Origin: JAKAXS01 sp965279065
GTDB lineage: Bacteria > Pseudomonadota > Alphaproteobacteria > Rhizobiales > Hyphomicrobiaceae
Direction: 5' to 3'
Length of the DNA: 64,000 nucleotides
Assembly: GCA_965279065.1 (NCBI GenBank)
Contig: OZ257134.1
Location: 3,038,001-3,102,000 of the forward strand
The position numbers and the translations under genes are program-made. The first letter of the stretch is position 1; the number at the start of each line of letters is the position of its first letter. The notes beneath the pieces are model-generated. The model was not told the origin of the DNA. It worked only from the letters and a program-made list of their open reading frames with translations, and ran no database searches. Shown in pieces: positions 1 to 8,120 of the stretch.

Positions 1-188
1 AGCAGTTGCGCCTCATTGACGCCGCCTCCCGGCGCCGGTTGGTTGCCGCTGCTGCCGCCGAACACGCTCGATGAACTGAACCCAGAGGTCAATGAATTCA
101 AGCCGCACCCGCCCAGGCAGCTCACGGCCATGACGGCCATCCCGGACGCGAGGACGCCCCGCATGATCTTGCTATTGCGTTGCGTCAT
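1..188 (-). CDS. Partial exported lipoprotein, function unknown
   Basis: The frame reads leftward from an ATG at 188 and runs off the window edge, giving 62 codons of the N-terminus. It begins with a basic stretch (MTQRNSKIMR), then a short hydrophobic segment and a lipobox ending LGGC near residue 28. This predicts signal peptidase II cleavage and a lipid-anchored periplasmic protein. After the cysteine the sequence is Ser/Gly-rich and looks like a flexible linker. No family domain is visible because the rest lies outside the window. It is divergent from ispH, with about 165 nt between the two starts. Confidence 0.6.
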   Translation of the reverse strand, partial: MTQRNSKIMRGVLASGMAVMAVSCLGGCGLNSLTSGFSSSSVFGGSSGNQPAPGGGVNEAQL

Positions 189-353
189 CGTGCTCCGATC
201 CGCATAATCCCGGCGGCACGCCCCACGCTGCGACCCATGGCGCGCGCCCGACGTGCTGAACCATCTCGACTCGAATTGTAACACCCTGCTAACAACCGGA
301 CCAAGCCCGGTACGCCATTGATCCGGCGCAAAAAAGGGAACTCAATTAACTTC

Positions 354-1355
354 ATGACGTCCCCGTTGCCCATCGACACCGTTAACCAGCGCCCAACTGC
401 TCAGCGTCAGAGATTGACGCTGCTGCTCGCGGCCCCCCGCGGTTTTTGTGCTGGAGTCGATCGCGCCATCCAGATCGTTGAGCTAGCACTGGCCAAGTTC
501 GGCGCGCCCGTCTACGTCCGGCACGAGATCGTACACAATCGATTCGTCGTGGAATCGTTGAAGGCGAAAGGTGCCGTTTTTGTGGAAGAATTGGACGAGA
601 TTCCGAATACGACCCAGCCCGTGATATTTTCAGCACATGGCGTTGCCAAGTCCGTACCCGCGGCTGCGAAATCCCGCAACATGTTCTCGATCGACGCAAC
701 CTGCCCGCTGGTCTTCAAGGTCCACAACGAGGCACAGCGCCATTTCGAGAAGGGCCTTGAGATCGTCCTCATCGGCCACGCCGGCCATGCCGAGGTCGAA
801 GGCACCATGGGCCAGCTGCCGCCAGGCGCGGTTTCGCTCGTGGAGACCGTGGCCGACGTCGCCCGCTTCACCCCGGCCGATCCCGCCAAGCTGGCGTACG
901 TCACCCAGACGACGTTGTCGCTCGACGACACCGCCGAGGTCGTGAAGGCCCTCAAGGCCCGCTTCCCTGAGATCGTCGCCCCCCACAAGGAGGACATCTG
1001 CTACGCCACCACCAACCGCCAGGTGGCAGTCAAGGCGATCGCCCCGCGCGTCGAGGCCATGCTGGTCGTGGGCGCACCAAACAGCTCCAATTCCCTGCGC
1101 CTGGTCGAAGTCGCCGAGCGCGCCGGTTGTCGCGTGGCAATGCTCATCCAGCGCGCCGCCGACATCGATTGGCAACGCCTCGAAGGCATCGCCTCCATCG
1201 GCATCACCGCCGGCGCATCCGCCCCCGAGGAACTGGTGGAAGAGGTCATCTCGGCGTTGCAGGACCGCTTCGATGTCACCATCGAGATCGTGAAGACCGC
1301 AGACGAGCGCATCGCCTTCAACATCCCCCGCGAACTTCGCGAACCGGCGGCTTAA
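354..1355 (+). CDS. ispH: 4-hydroxy-3-methylbut-2-enyl diphosphate reductase
   Basis: IspH (LytB) catalyses the last step of the MEP pathway, reducing HMBPP to IPP and DMAPP with a [4Fe-4S] cluster. The three cluster cysteines are recognisable: PRGFCAGVDRAI (Cys32), DATCPLVFKVH and EDICYATTNRQ. The substrate motifs GHAGHAEVEGT and APNSSNSLRL are also present. The ATG at 354 is preferred, giving 333 aa with AGGGA about 13 nt upstream; an in-frame TTG at 318 would add 12 residues. The neighbours thrB and rnhA follow in the same direction with almost no spacing, an arrangement common in Hyphomicrobiales. ispE of the same pathway lies about 12 kb away. Confidence 0.97.
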   Translation: MTSPLPIDTVNQRPTAQRQRLTLLLAAPRGFCAGVDRAIQIVELALAKFGAPVYVRHEIVHNRFVVESLKAKGAVFVEELDEIPNTTQPVIFSAHGVAKSVPAAAKSRNMFSIDATCPLVFKVHNEAQRHFEKGLEIVLIGHAGHAEVEGTMGQLPPGAVSLVETVADVARFTPADPAKLAYVTQTTLSLDDTAEVVKALKARFPEIVAPHKEDICYATTNRQVAVKAIAPRVEAMLVVGAPNSSNSLRLVEVAERAGCRVAMLIQRAADIDWQRLEGIASIGITAGASAPEELVEEVISALQDRFDVTIEIVKTADERIAFNIPRELREPAA

Positions 1356-1360
1356 GCATC

Positions 1361-2323
1361 ATGGCCGTCTACACCGAAGTCTCGGACACCGAGCTGTCGC
1401 GCTTCATCGCGGGCTATGGCCTCGGCGAATTGCGGTCCTACAAGGGTATCGCCGAAGGCGTCGAGAACACCAACTACGTCGTGCAGACGGCGAAAGGGCC
1501 CTACATCCTCACGCTCTACGAAAAGCGTGTGGCGCCGACCGACCTGCCTTTTTTTCTTGGCCTGATGGAGCATCTGGCCGCCAAGGGCGTCTCATGCCCG
1601 ACGCCCCTGCACGACGCCGAGGGCCGCAACCTCTCCGAACTCGCCGGCCGCGCCGCCGCCATCGTCACATTCCTGCAGGGCGTCTCCGTCAGCCGGCCGT
1701 CGGTCGCGCACTGCGACGCCGTGGGTCGCGCGCTCGCTGAGCTGCACATGGCCGGCAAAGACTTCGCCATGCACCGGCCCAACGCCCTCGGTCCCGCCGA
1801 CTGGCAACCCCTGTTTGAGCGCTTCGCGGCCAAAGCCGATGAAATCGCGCGCGGGCTGCAGCAAACCATTGCGTCCGAACTCGCTGACCTTCGGGCCTCA
1901 TGGCCCGAAAACTTGCCGCAAGGCGTCATCCACGCCGACCTGTTTCCCGACAACGTGTTCTTCCTCGGCGGCAAATTCTCCGGCCTGATCGACTTCTACT
2001 TTGCTTGCAACGACGCGCTTGCCTACGACGTCGCCATCTGCCTCAACGCCTGGTGCTTCGAGCCGGACCACTCGTTCAACCTGGCAAAGGGCCGTGCCCT
2101 GCTGACCGGCTACTCCGCCGTGCGCCCGCTCTCAGCCTCCGAACGCGAGGCGATGCCGCTGTTGGCACGCGGCGCGGCGATGCGCTTCCTGTTGACCCGC
2201 GCCCACGACTGGATCCATCACGACAAGTCCGCGCTGGTCAGCCCCCACGACCCGATCGACTTCCTGCGCCGCCTGCACTTCCATCAGACGATCCGCTCCA
2301 TCGCCGACTACGGGCTGCAATGA
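1361..2323 (+). CDS. thrB: Homoserine kinase (APH/choline kinase-fold ThrB)
   Basis: This 320-aa protein is predicted to phosphorylate homoserine with ATP in threonine biosynthesis. It belongs to the aminoglycoside-phosphotransferase-like ThrB group and not to the GHMP type. The N-terminal MAVYTEVSDTEL and the region IAEGVENTNYVV are typical. The catalytic Brenner motif is HADLFPDNVFF, followed by the metal-binding GLIDFYFACND. The start ATG lies 5 nt after the ispH stop, and the TGA overlaps the rnhA ATG (ATGA), so translational coupling is likely. Threonine synthase (thrC) is elsewhere in this window, at 44.3-45.7 kb. Confidence 0.95.
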   Translation: MAVYTEVSDTELSRFIAGYGLGELRSYKGIAEGVENTNYVVQTAKGPYILTLYEKRVAPTDLPFFLGLMEHLAAKGVSCPTPLHDAEGRNLSELAGRAAAIVTFLQGVSVSRPSVAHCDAVGRALAELHMAGKDFAMHRPNALGPADWQPLFERFAAKADEIARGLQQTIASELADLRASWPENLPQGVIHADLFPDNVFFLGGKFSGLIDFYFACNDALAYDVAICLNAWCFEPDHSFNLAKGRALLTGYSAVRPLSASEREAMPLLARGAAMRFLLTRAHDWIHHDKSALVSPHDPIDFLRRLHFHQTIRSIADYGLQ

Positions 2324-2772
2324 CCACACCCGATACGATCGTCATCTACACCGACGGCGCCTGCTCCGGAAATCCGGGCCCGGGCGGCTGGGGCGCGATC
2401 CTCATGTGGGGTGACCACCGCAAGGAATTGTTCGGCGGCGAAGCCACGACCACCAACAACCGCATGGAGCTGATGGCGGCGATTTCCGCGCTCGAAGCCC
2501 TGAAACGCGCCAGCAAGGTCGAGCTGCACACCGACAGCAACTACGTGAAGAACGGCGTCACCGCCTGGATACACGGCTGGAAGAAGAACGGCTGGAAGAC
2601 GTCCGACAAGAAGCCCGTGAAGAATGCCGAGCTATGGCAACGCCTCGACGCCGCTCGCAAGGCGCACGACGTCGACTGGCGGTGGGTCAAAGGCCACGCC
2701 GGCCACGTCGAAAACGAACGCGCCGACGAACTCGCGCGTCAAGGCATGGCGCCTTTCAAGAACCAACTCTGA
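2320..2772 (+). CDS. rnhA: Ribonuclease HI
   Basis: This 150-aa enzyme cleaves RNA in RNA-DNA hybrids. All four catalytic acidic residues of the DEDD set are visible: Asp in YTDGACSGNPGPGGWG, Glu in NNRMELMAAI, Asp in LHTDSNYV and Asp in NERADELA. The C-terminal histidine loop WVKGHAGHVENERAD is also present. The length is normal for a bacterial RNase HI. Its ATG overlaps the thrB stop codon by 3 nt. RNase HII (rnhB) is encoded separately at 4.3-4.9 kb, so both RNase H types are present. Confidence 0.97.
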   Translation: MTTPDTIVIYTDGACSGNPGPGGWGAILMWGDHRKELFGGEATTTNNRMELMAAISALEALKRASKVELHTDSNYVKNGVTAWIHGWKKNGWKTSDKKPVKNAELWQRLDAARKAHDVDWRWVKGHAGHVENERADELARQGMAPFKNQL

Positions 2773-2778
2773 AGCGCA

Positions 2779-2895
2779 TCAGCTCTTGGAATTGCGTTCG
2801 CGCTTTTCGGCCTTGGCGATGCGCTTGTTGGCGTTTTCCATCTTGCGCTGGCGGTTCGTGATCTTCTTACGCGCCCCGTCTGACATCGTCGGCAT
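2779..2895 (-). CDS. Small basic protein of 38 aa, unknown function
   Basis: A 38-codon leftward frame starts at an ATG at 2895 and is preceded by a well-placed GAGGA about 7 nt upstream. The product starts MPTMSDGARKKITNRQRKM and ends in alternating Lys, Arg, Glu and Ala, which predicts a highly charged, helical, nucleic-acid-like basic peptide. It converges on rnhA with a 6-nt gap and lies downstream of ccrM. The longer open frame to 3087 overlaps the ccrM 3' end and has no better start. I recognise no named family. The case for a real gene rests on the ribosome binding site and compact amino-acid composition. Confidence 0.5.
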   Translation of the reverse strand: MPTMSDGARKKITNRQRKMENANKRIAKAEKRERNSKS

Positions 2896-2981
2896 GGAAA
2901 GTCCTCGTTGATCGGTCTGAAGGTTGATTTCAGGGTCCAATAAACGATCGAACCACCGGGTCAAGCAGGAATCCCGTTTGC

Positions 2982-4112
2982 CTACTCCGCGGCCACCAGG
3001 ATCTCGCGCTTCAACCCCAACTGATGCTTGGCACGCTCGCGCAGCACATCGATGGGTTGCAGCTTGCCTTGCGCCTCGAAGTGCCAATACGTCCAGCCGT
3101 TGCAGGCAGCCCTGCCCTGCACCAGCGCACCCAGCCGATGGATTGACCCCTGCTGCCCGGGAACGGCCAACGTCCCGTCGGCCTTCACTTCGGCGCGAAT
3201 ACTGCGGCGTTCGTCATAAAGCTTCGAGCCCGGCTTGAGGATACCCAGTTCGATAATCGTCCCGAACGGCACGCGCGGCTCCGCGCGCTTAGAAGGCTGT
3301 GTCGAAAGCGCCGATTCCGAGTGCGCCGTGACCTTGCCGATGCGCTCCTCGGCAGCGGCCACATAATCCGGATCGCGCTCGATGCCGATGAAGCGCCGGC
3401 CGAGCCGTTTGGCAACGGCCCCCGTCGTTCCTGTGCCGAAGAACGGGTCGAGCACGACGTCGCCTGGATTGGTCGTGGCGAGCAGCAGGCGATGCAGCAG
3501 CGCTTCCGGCTTCTGCGTCGGGTGCGCCTTGCGGCCGCCGTCGTCCTTCAGCCGCTCCGGTCCCGAGCAGATCGGGAACAGCCAGTCCGACCGCATCTGC
3601 AGGTCGTCGTTGAGCGCCTTCAGGCTCTCGTAGTTGAACGTGTAGCGCGACTTACGATCGCGGCTGGCCCAGATCAGCGTCTCGTGCGCATTGGTGAAGC
3701 GCCGGCCGCGGAAATTCGGCATCGGATTGACCTTGCGCCAGACCACGTCGTTGAGGATCCAGTAGTCGAGATCCTGCAGCGCCGTGCCCATGCGGAAGAC
3801 GTTGTGATACGAGCCGATCAGCCAGATCGCGCCGTCCGGCTTCAGGACGCGGCGGCACTCCGTCAGCCAGGCGCGCGTGAAGCGATCGTATTCGGCGAAA
3901 TCGGCGAACTTGTCCCAGTCGTCATCGACGCCGGCCACACGCGATTGATTGTTCGGGCGCAGCAGTTCGCGGTCGAGCTGCAGATTGTACGGGGGATCGG
4001 CGAAAACGAGATCGACACTGGCGGTCGGTAGTTTCTTCAACTCCGCGAGACATTCGCCGCGAATGACGCGATCGAGTTCACACGCGGAAGCCACACGCCG
4101 ACGAAGACCCAT
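2982..4112 (-). CDS. ccrM: Cell-cycle-type adenine DNA methyltransferase CcrM (GANTC)
   Basis: This 376-aa beta-class N6-adenine methyltransferase is orthologous in appearance to CcrM, which methylates GANTC and times the cell cycle in Alphaproteobacteria. Catalytic motif IV is DPPYNLQ (Asp39), and the SAM-binding motif I is DPFFGTGTTGAVAKRLGR, N-terminal and C-terminal respectively as expected for the beta class. The roughly 100 C-terminal residues (FGTIIELGILKPGSKLYDE and onward) match the RAMA-type tail of CcrM. The ATG at 4112 was chosen over an in-frame TTG at 4127 because the family starts close to this point. It lies 145 nt downstream of rnhB, an arrangement seen in many Hyphomicrobiales. 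Confidence 0.94.
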   Translation of the reverse strand: MGLRRRVASACELDRVIRGECLAELKKLPTASVDLVFADPPYNLQLDRELLRPNNQSRVAGVDDDWDKFADFAEYDRFTRAWLTECRRVLKPDGAIWLIGSYHNVFRMGTALQDLDYWILNDVVWRKVNPMPNFRGRRFTNAHETLIWASRDRKSRYTFNYESLKALNDDLQMRSDWLFPICSGPERLKDDGGRKAHPTQKPEALLHRLLLATTNPGDVVLDPFFGTGTTGAVAKRLGRRFIGIERDPDYVAAAEERIGKVTAHSESALSTQPSKRAEPRVPFGTIIELGILKPGSKLYDERRSIRAEVKADGTLAVPGQQGSIHRLGALVQGRAACNGWTYWHFEAQGKLQPIDVLRERAKHQLGLKREILVAAE

Positions 4113-4257
4113 GAAACGCCTACTCAACTGACCAACTACGCTACAAAAACGCGCCGCTCATGATGCAAGCGACCGCGAGCGACCGTAAACGATCTCGCGT
4201 CGACGTGGGTTAACGAAGTTTCGCCAGCAACCAGATGGATCAACCTGGCACTCTGGC

Positions 4258-4899
4258 TCAGCTGGCCTTGGCAAGCTCCAGCGCCAGCTGCACCGGCTCG
4301 AACGAGCGGCGGTGATGCGGCGAAACGCCCAGCCGGTGCAGCGCCTCGCGATGCTCGGGCGTGCCGTAGCCCTTGTGGCGCTCAAAACCGTAGCCTGGCA
4401 GTTCGCAGCCGAGCGCGATCATCATGCGATCGCGCGTCACCTTGGCCACGATCGAAGCCGCCGCGATCGACAGGCACTTGGCATCGCCCTTGACGATGGT
4501 GCGATGCTGGCACTTCAGCTTCGGTGCACGATTGCCGTCGATCAGCGCCAGCCGCGGCACACAATCGAGTGCGGCGATCGCCTGTGCCATCGCCCACATC
4601 GTCGCGTTGAGAATGTTGTCGCGGTCGATGCGATCGACGTGCGCGATGCCTACGCCATAACGTGCACTCCCGGTGATACTGACATAGGCAAGCTCACGCT
4701 GATCGGCATCGAGCGCCTTGGAGTCGTCGATACCCTTCGGTAGGTTCGCCGGGTCGAGGATCACCGCGGCGGCCACCACAGGTCCAGCCCACGGCCCGCG
4801 TCCCGCCTCGTCGATTCCCGCGACAGGACCGCCCTGGAGTTCCAGCTCCAGGCTTTCCAAGTCATACGTCGGCTTTATGCGCGAATCGCTGATCCTCAT
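4258..4899 (-). CDS. rnhB: Ribonuclease HII
   Basis: This 213-aa RNase HII removes single ribonucleotides and RNA primers from DNA. The signature GIDEAGRGPWAGPVVAAAV carries the paired Asp-Glu of the active site, DDSKALDADQR follows, and a further conserved Asp is in ALIDGN. The region SIAAASIVAKVTRDRMM is the conserved catalytic helix, and the C-terminal YGFERHKGYGTPEH block is typical. It sits between the radical SAM gene (32 nt upstream) and ccrM in the same direction, probably in one transcript. Confidence 0.96.
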   Translation of the reverse strand: MRISDSRIKPTYDLESLELELQGGPVAGIDEAGRGPWAGPVVAAAVILDPANLPKGIDDSKALDADQRELAYVSITGSARYGVGIAHVDRIDRDNILNATMWAMAQAIAALDCVPRLALIDGNRAPKLKCQHRTIVKGDAKCLSIAAASIVAKVTRDRMMIALGCELPGYGFERHKGYGTPEHREALHRLGVSPHHRRSFEPVQLALELAKAS

Positions 4900-4931
4900 G
4901 CGCGTGAGGATTGCGGTCCGCGTTCACGAAG

Positions 4932-6092
4932 TCAAAGCAGTGGCAACTGTCCGCCGGGGAGAACCGGGTGCCGGAATAGGTCCGTTCGCAATTTCTCCCG
5001 TTCGGTGTTGAGTTTGAGCCGCGCCAGCGCCAATCGGAAGCGTTGCCCGATCTGCGCCGCGTAGGGCCCCGATCCGCGTTGCCGCAAACCGAACTCGGCC
5101 GTGTAGTCGCGGCCCCCATGCATCGATTGCATCAATTTGATCACGCGCTGCGCACGATCCGGAAACTCCGCCTGCAGCCACTCCCGGAACAGCTGCTTGA
5201 TCTCCAGCGGCATGCGCAGCATCACGTAGCCGGCCGATGTTGCACCTGCCTCCTTGGCAGCCACCAGGACGCGCTCGATCTCGCTGTCGTTGAGCGCAGG
5301 AATGATCGGCGCCATCAACACCGTGCTCGGAATGCCGGCGTCTGCCAGCTGCCGCACCGCCTCCAGCCGCTTCGCCGGCGTCGACGCGCGCGGCTCCATG
5401 GCGCGCGCCAGCTTGCGGTCAAGTGTCGTCACCGATATCGCCACCTTCGCCAGCTTGCGCTTTGCCATCCGCGACAGGATGTCGATGTCGCGCGTGATCA
5501 ACGCCGACTTCGTCACGATGCCGACCGGGTGATTGGTCTGGTCCAGCACCTCCAGGATCGATCGCGTGATGCGATGCTCCCGCTCGATCGGCTGATACGG
5601 GTCGGTATTGGTGCCCAGTGCCATCGTTTCGCAGCGATAGCGCGGGTTCGCCAGTTCACGCTCGAGCAGCCGCGCGGCATCCGGCTTGGCATAGAGCTTC
5701 GTCTCGAAGTCGAGCCCGGCCGAGTGCCCGAGATAGCAGTGTGTCGGTCGCGCGAAGCAATAGATGCAGCCATGCTCGCATCCCCGATACATGTTGATCG
5801 AGCGATCGAACGAAATGTCGGGGCTGTCGTTGCGCGCGATGATCGTTCGCGTCTTGTCGAAGCGCACGTCCGTCTTGAACGGAGGCAGATCCGCTTCGCC
5901 CTCCCAACCGTCGTCGAACGTCTCGTTGCGGGCTGCGTCAAAGCGACTGGACGCGTTCGACAACGCCCCCCGCCCACGCCGACGATCCCGATCCACCATA
6001 GAACCGGAAACTCTTGCCACTCCCTGGGGTTTGCCGGCCGCGAACGCGTCGGCAACCGAGTTCTCGCTCTCGTAATCTGCATCACGCGCCAT
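4932..6092 (-). CDS. PA0069-type radical SAM protein (SplB-like)
   Basis: A 386-aa radical SAM protein from an ATG at 6092. The cluster motif is RGCEHGCIYCFARP, that is C-x3-C-x2-C. The surrounding INMYRGCEHGCIYC and the later ALGTNTDPYQPIER are characteristic of the PA0069 (COG1533, spore photoproduct lyase-like) family. The biochemical role of this family is not settled, so only radical S-adenosylmethionine chemistry can be inferred. A disordered arginine-rich N-terminus of about 80 residues precedes the core. It is the first gene of the leftward radical SAM-rnhB-ccrM group and diverges from the glycosyltransferase gene at 6195. Confidence 0.88.
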   Translation of the reverse strand: MARDADYESENSVADAFAAGKPQGVARVSGSMVDRDRRRGRGALSNASSRFDAARNETFDDGWEGEADLPPFKTDVRFDKTRTIIARNDSPDISFDRSINMYRGCEHGCIYCFARPTHCYLGHSAGLDFETKLYAKPDAARLLERELANPRYRCETMALGTNTDPYQPIEREHRITRSILEVLDQTNHPVGIVTKSALITRDIDILSRMAKRKLAKVAISVTTLDRKLARAMEPRASTPAKRLEAVRQLADAGIPSTVLMAPIIPALNDSEIERVLVAAKEAGATSAGYVMLRMPLEIKQLFREWLQAEFPDRAQRVIKLMQSMHGGRDYTAEFGLRQRGSGPYAAQIGQRFRLALARLKLNTEREKLRTDLFRHPVLPGGQLPLL

Positions 6093-6194
6093 GAGAACAA
6101 AAATAGAACAAAACAGCGCGGCACACAAGCTGCAATTCTCAATGATCCGGGTGCCGTCTTGTCCTAATGGGGAACGCGTGTCACACACGTCGCC

Positions 6195-6884
6195 ATGATT
6201 TCTGTGGTCATCCCAACCCTGAATTCCGAAAGCGGACTGGGCCTCGCACTGACAGCGCTGGTGCCGGCTGCGGTCGAAGGCATCGTCCGCGAGGTGATCG
6301 TCGTCGATGCCGGATCCACCGACCGGACGCTGATGGTGGCGGACCAGGCCGGTGTCGACGTGATCAGCGCTGACGCCGGGCGCGGCAAGCAGCTTCACGC
6401 CGGCGCCGCCAAGGCGCGCTCCAACTGGCTCTTGTTTCTCCATCCCGACACGATCCTGGAACACGGCTGGGAGTACGAGGCCGGCCAGTTCATGGAGCGC
6501 GTCGATAGCGGCCGGCGGCGCCGGTCGGCTGCCGCGTTCCGATTTACCATCGACGATGTGGGCCTTGCCCCGCGCGCGCTCGAAGTCTTCGTAGCGCTGC
6601 GCACGGGTCTGCTGCACCGCACGTTCGGCGATCAGGGCCTTCTCATTTCGCGCGATCTATACGACGAGGTCGGCGGCTTCGCGCCCCTGCCGTTGTTGGA
6701 GGACGTCGACATTATCAGGCGCCTGGGACGTCGCCGGCTCACGATCCTGCGCTCTCGCGCCCTGACCAGCGGTTCGCGCTACCGCAGCGAAGGCTATTTC
6801 CGTCGCGCACTTCGCAATCAGGCCTGCCTGGCGCTCTATCATTGCCGGGTGCCCGTGCAGCGCATCGCCTGGCTCTATTCGTGA
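6195..6884 (+). CDS. Family 2 glycosyltransferase (TIGR04283 arsenosugar type)
   Basis: A 229-aa GT-A-fold glycosyltransferase. The N-terminus ISVVIPTLNSE and VREVIVVDAGSTDRT are the nucleotide-sugar-binding elements. FLHPDT stands in place of the usual DxD-like HADT motif. The sequence GDQGLLISRDLYDEVGGF and PLLEDVDIIRRL are the signature of the short TIGR04283 group, some members of which are linked to arsenosugar synthesis. No arsenic genes lie nearby, so the substrate is not inferable from context. The 3' end converges on moaB with 3 nt between stop codons. Confidence 0.82.
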   Translation: MISVVIPTLNSESGLGLALTALVPAAVEGIVREVIVVDAGSTDRTLMVADQAGVDVISADAGRGKQLHAGAAKARSNWLLFLHPDTILEHGWEYEAGQFMERVDSGRRRRSAAAFRFTIDDVGLAPRALEVFVALRTGLLHRTFGDQGLLISRDLYDEVGGFAPLPLLEDVDIIRRLGRRRLTILRSRALTSGSRYRSEGYFRRALRNQACLALYHCRVPVQRIAWLYS

Positions 6885-6887
6885 GCC

Positions 6888-7421
6888 TCAGCGGCCCTCG
6901 CCCAACCGCGGCATGATCTCCACGAAGTTGCAGGGCCGATGCCGGTTGTCGAGCTGGTGCACGAGAATGCCGTCCCACGCGTCCCGGCAGGCGCCAGGCG
7001 ACCCCGGCAGGCAGAAAATGAAGGTCTCGTTTGCCAAACCGGCGCACGCCCGCGACTGGATCGTCGACGTTCCGATCTTCTGAAACGAAAGGGCGTGAAA
7101 CACCGCCGAAAAGCCATCGATCTCTTTCTCGAACAGCGGCCGAATGGCATCCGGCGTGACGTCGCGCCCAGTGAATCCCGTACCGCCTGTTGTGACGATG
7201 ACGTTGATCTTGGGATCGGCAATCCAGCCGGCGACCTTCACCGCGATCGCGCCGATGTCGTCCCTCACGATATCGCGCGCGGCAAGCTCGTGACCGGCGG
7301 CCGCGATGCGATCCACCAAGACGCCGCCCGAAGTGTCGTGCTCCAGACCGCGTGTATCGGACACGGTCAAGACGGCAATGCGTATGGGCAGGAACGGGCG
7401 TGCAAGATCCAGCGTGGTCAT
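6888..7421 (-). CDS. moaB: Molybdenum cofactor biosynthesis protein B
   Basis: A 177-aa MoaB/MogA-fold protein, probably acting in adenylylation of molybdopterin before molybdenum insertion. The glycine-rich motif TTGGTGFTGRDVTPDAI and the C-terminal LPGSPGACRDAWDGIL are diagnostic. The MTTLDLARPF start at 7421 has an AAGAGG element upstream; extensions to 7562 add low-complexity arginine-rich sequence and were rejected. The last residues (RHRPCNFVEIMPRLGEGR) match the usual MoaB ending. No other molybdopterin genes are in the window. Confidence 0.92.
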   Translation of the reverse strand: MTTLDLARPFLPIRIAVLTVSDTRGLEHDTSGGVLVDRIAAAGHELAARDIVRDDIGAIAVKVAGWIADPKINVIVTTGGTGFTGRDVTPDAIRPLFEKEIDGFSAVFHALSFQKIGTSTIQSRACAGLANETFIFCLPGSPGACRDAWDGILVHQLDNRHRPCNFVEIMPRLGEGR

Positions 7422-7498
7422 CGGGGGGTCGCCTCTTGAGCAGGAGGCGAGTTGTGCCGCGCCCTGCGCTATTCGTCCAGCCCCGCGTGAGGCGCGCG

Positions 7499-7999
7499 TC
7501 AGGCGGCCTGTCCGTGGCTCTGGTTGGCCCAGCGCAGCGGCATGTTGAGACTGAGCGACCACGCGCCTTTCGCTCGGCGCTTGGCATCCCGCGAATACTT
7601 GATGATCGCCGGCCGGTCGTCGCCGATCAACAGGCCTTGTCCTAGCAGCGGATCGTCGAATAGGCGGTCGAGCGCCGGCGCCAGTGCCCGATGAGTCGCA
7701 ACAGGCGCTCCGGTAAGATGCACGCCACCGGCGATCGTCTGCGTTGCCAGCAGGCCGCCGTCAAATCCTACGCCGTCGCACGGCAGTTCGATACAGGCGT
7801 CGAAGTACATGCGGCTGGAGCGCCCGAGCGATCCATACATCAGCCCATAGCCGATCCAGGCCTCCTCCGCCGCGCCGATGATGTGCCGTAGCTCCAACCA
7901 CGCCGACGGTGCCGCCGTTGCGACAGGTCCGCGCTTGCGTACATACCCAACCGCTATCGGGCGGAGGTAACTCAAAGAATTTACTGAAGGATCTATCAT
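7499..7999 (-). CDS. Putative GyrI-like small-molecule-binding protein
   Basis: A 166-aa protein with no DNA-binding domain. The pattern AVGYVRKRGPVATAAPSAW, then YGLMYGSLGRSSRMYFDACIE, resembles the first half of the GyrI-like/SOUL fold found as the effector domain of AraC- and MerR-type activators. In that fold a Tyr-Asp-Ala-Cys-like strand follows a YG-DP loop. A second half-repeat may start at GGVHLTGAPVATHRALAPAL. By analogy it may bind a hydrophobic or cationic ligand. The assignment is by motif reading only; the family match is moderate and the function unknown. The ATG at 7999 has no strong ribosome binding site. Confidence 0.5.
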   Translation of the reverse strand: MIDPSVNSLSYLRPIAVGYVRKRGPVATAAPSAWLELRHIIGAAEEAWIGYGLMYGSLGRSSRMYFDACIELPCDGVGFDGGLLATQTIAGGVHLTGAPVATHRALAPALDRLFDDPLLGQGLLIGDDRPAIIKYSRDAKRRAKGAWSLSLNMPLRWANQSHGQAA

Positions 8000-8120
8000 G
8001 CCGCCGGAATATCACCACACGTACGAAATTCACCTCTGAAGAAACATTCTTAGACGATTAGTCTTATCCTCTGAACGACATCGGCAAAATTCCTAAACAT
8101 CGCGTAAAAGTCGCGCGAAC

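Noticed and set aside
4113..4257. CtrA-binding site (TTAA-N7-TTAA) upstream of ccrM
   Set aside because: Only a single GTTAAC half-site-like sequence is present near 4210; no second correctly spaced half-site was found.
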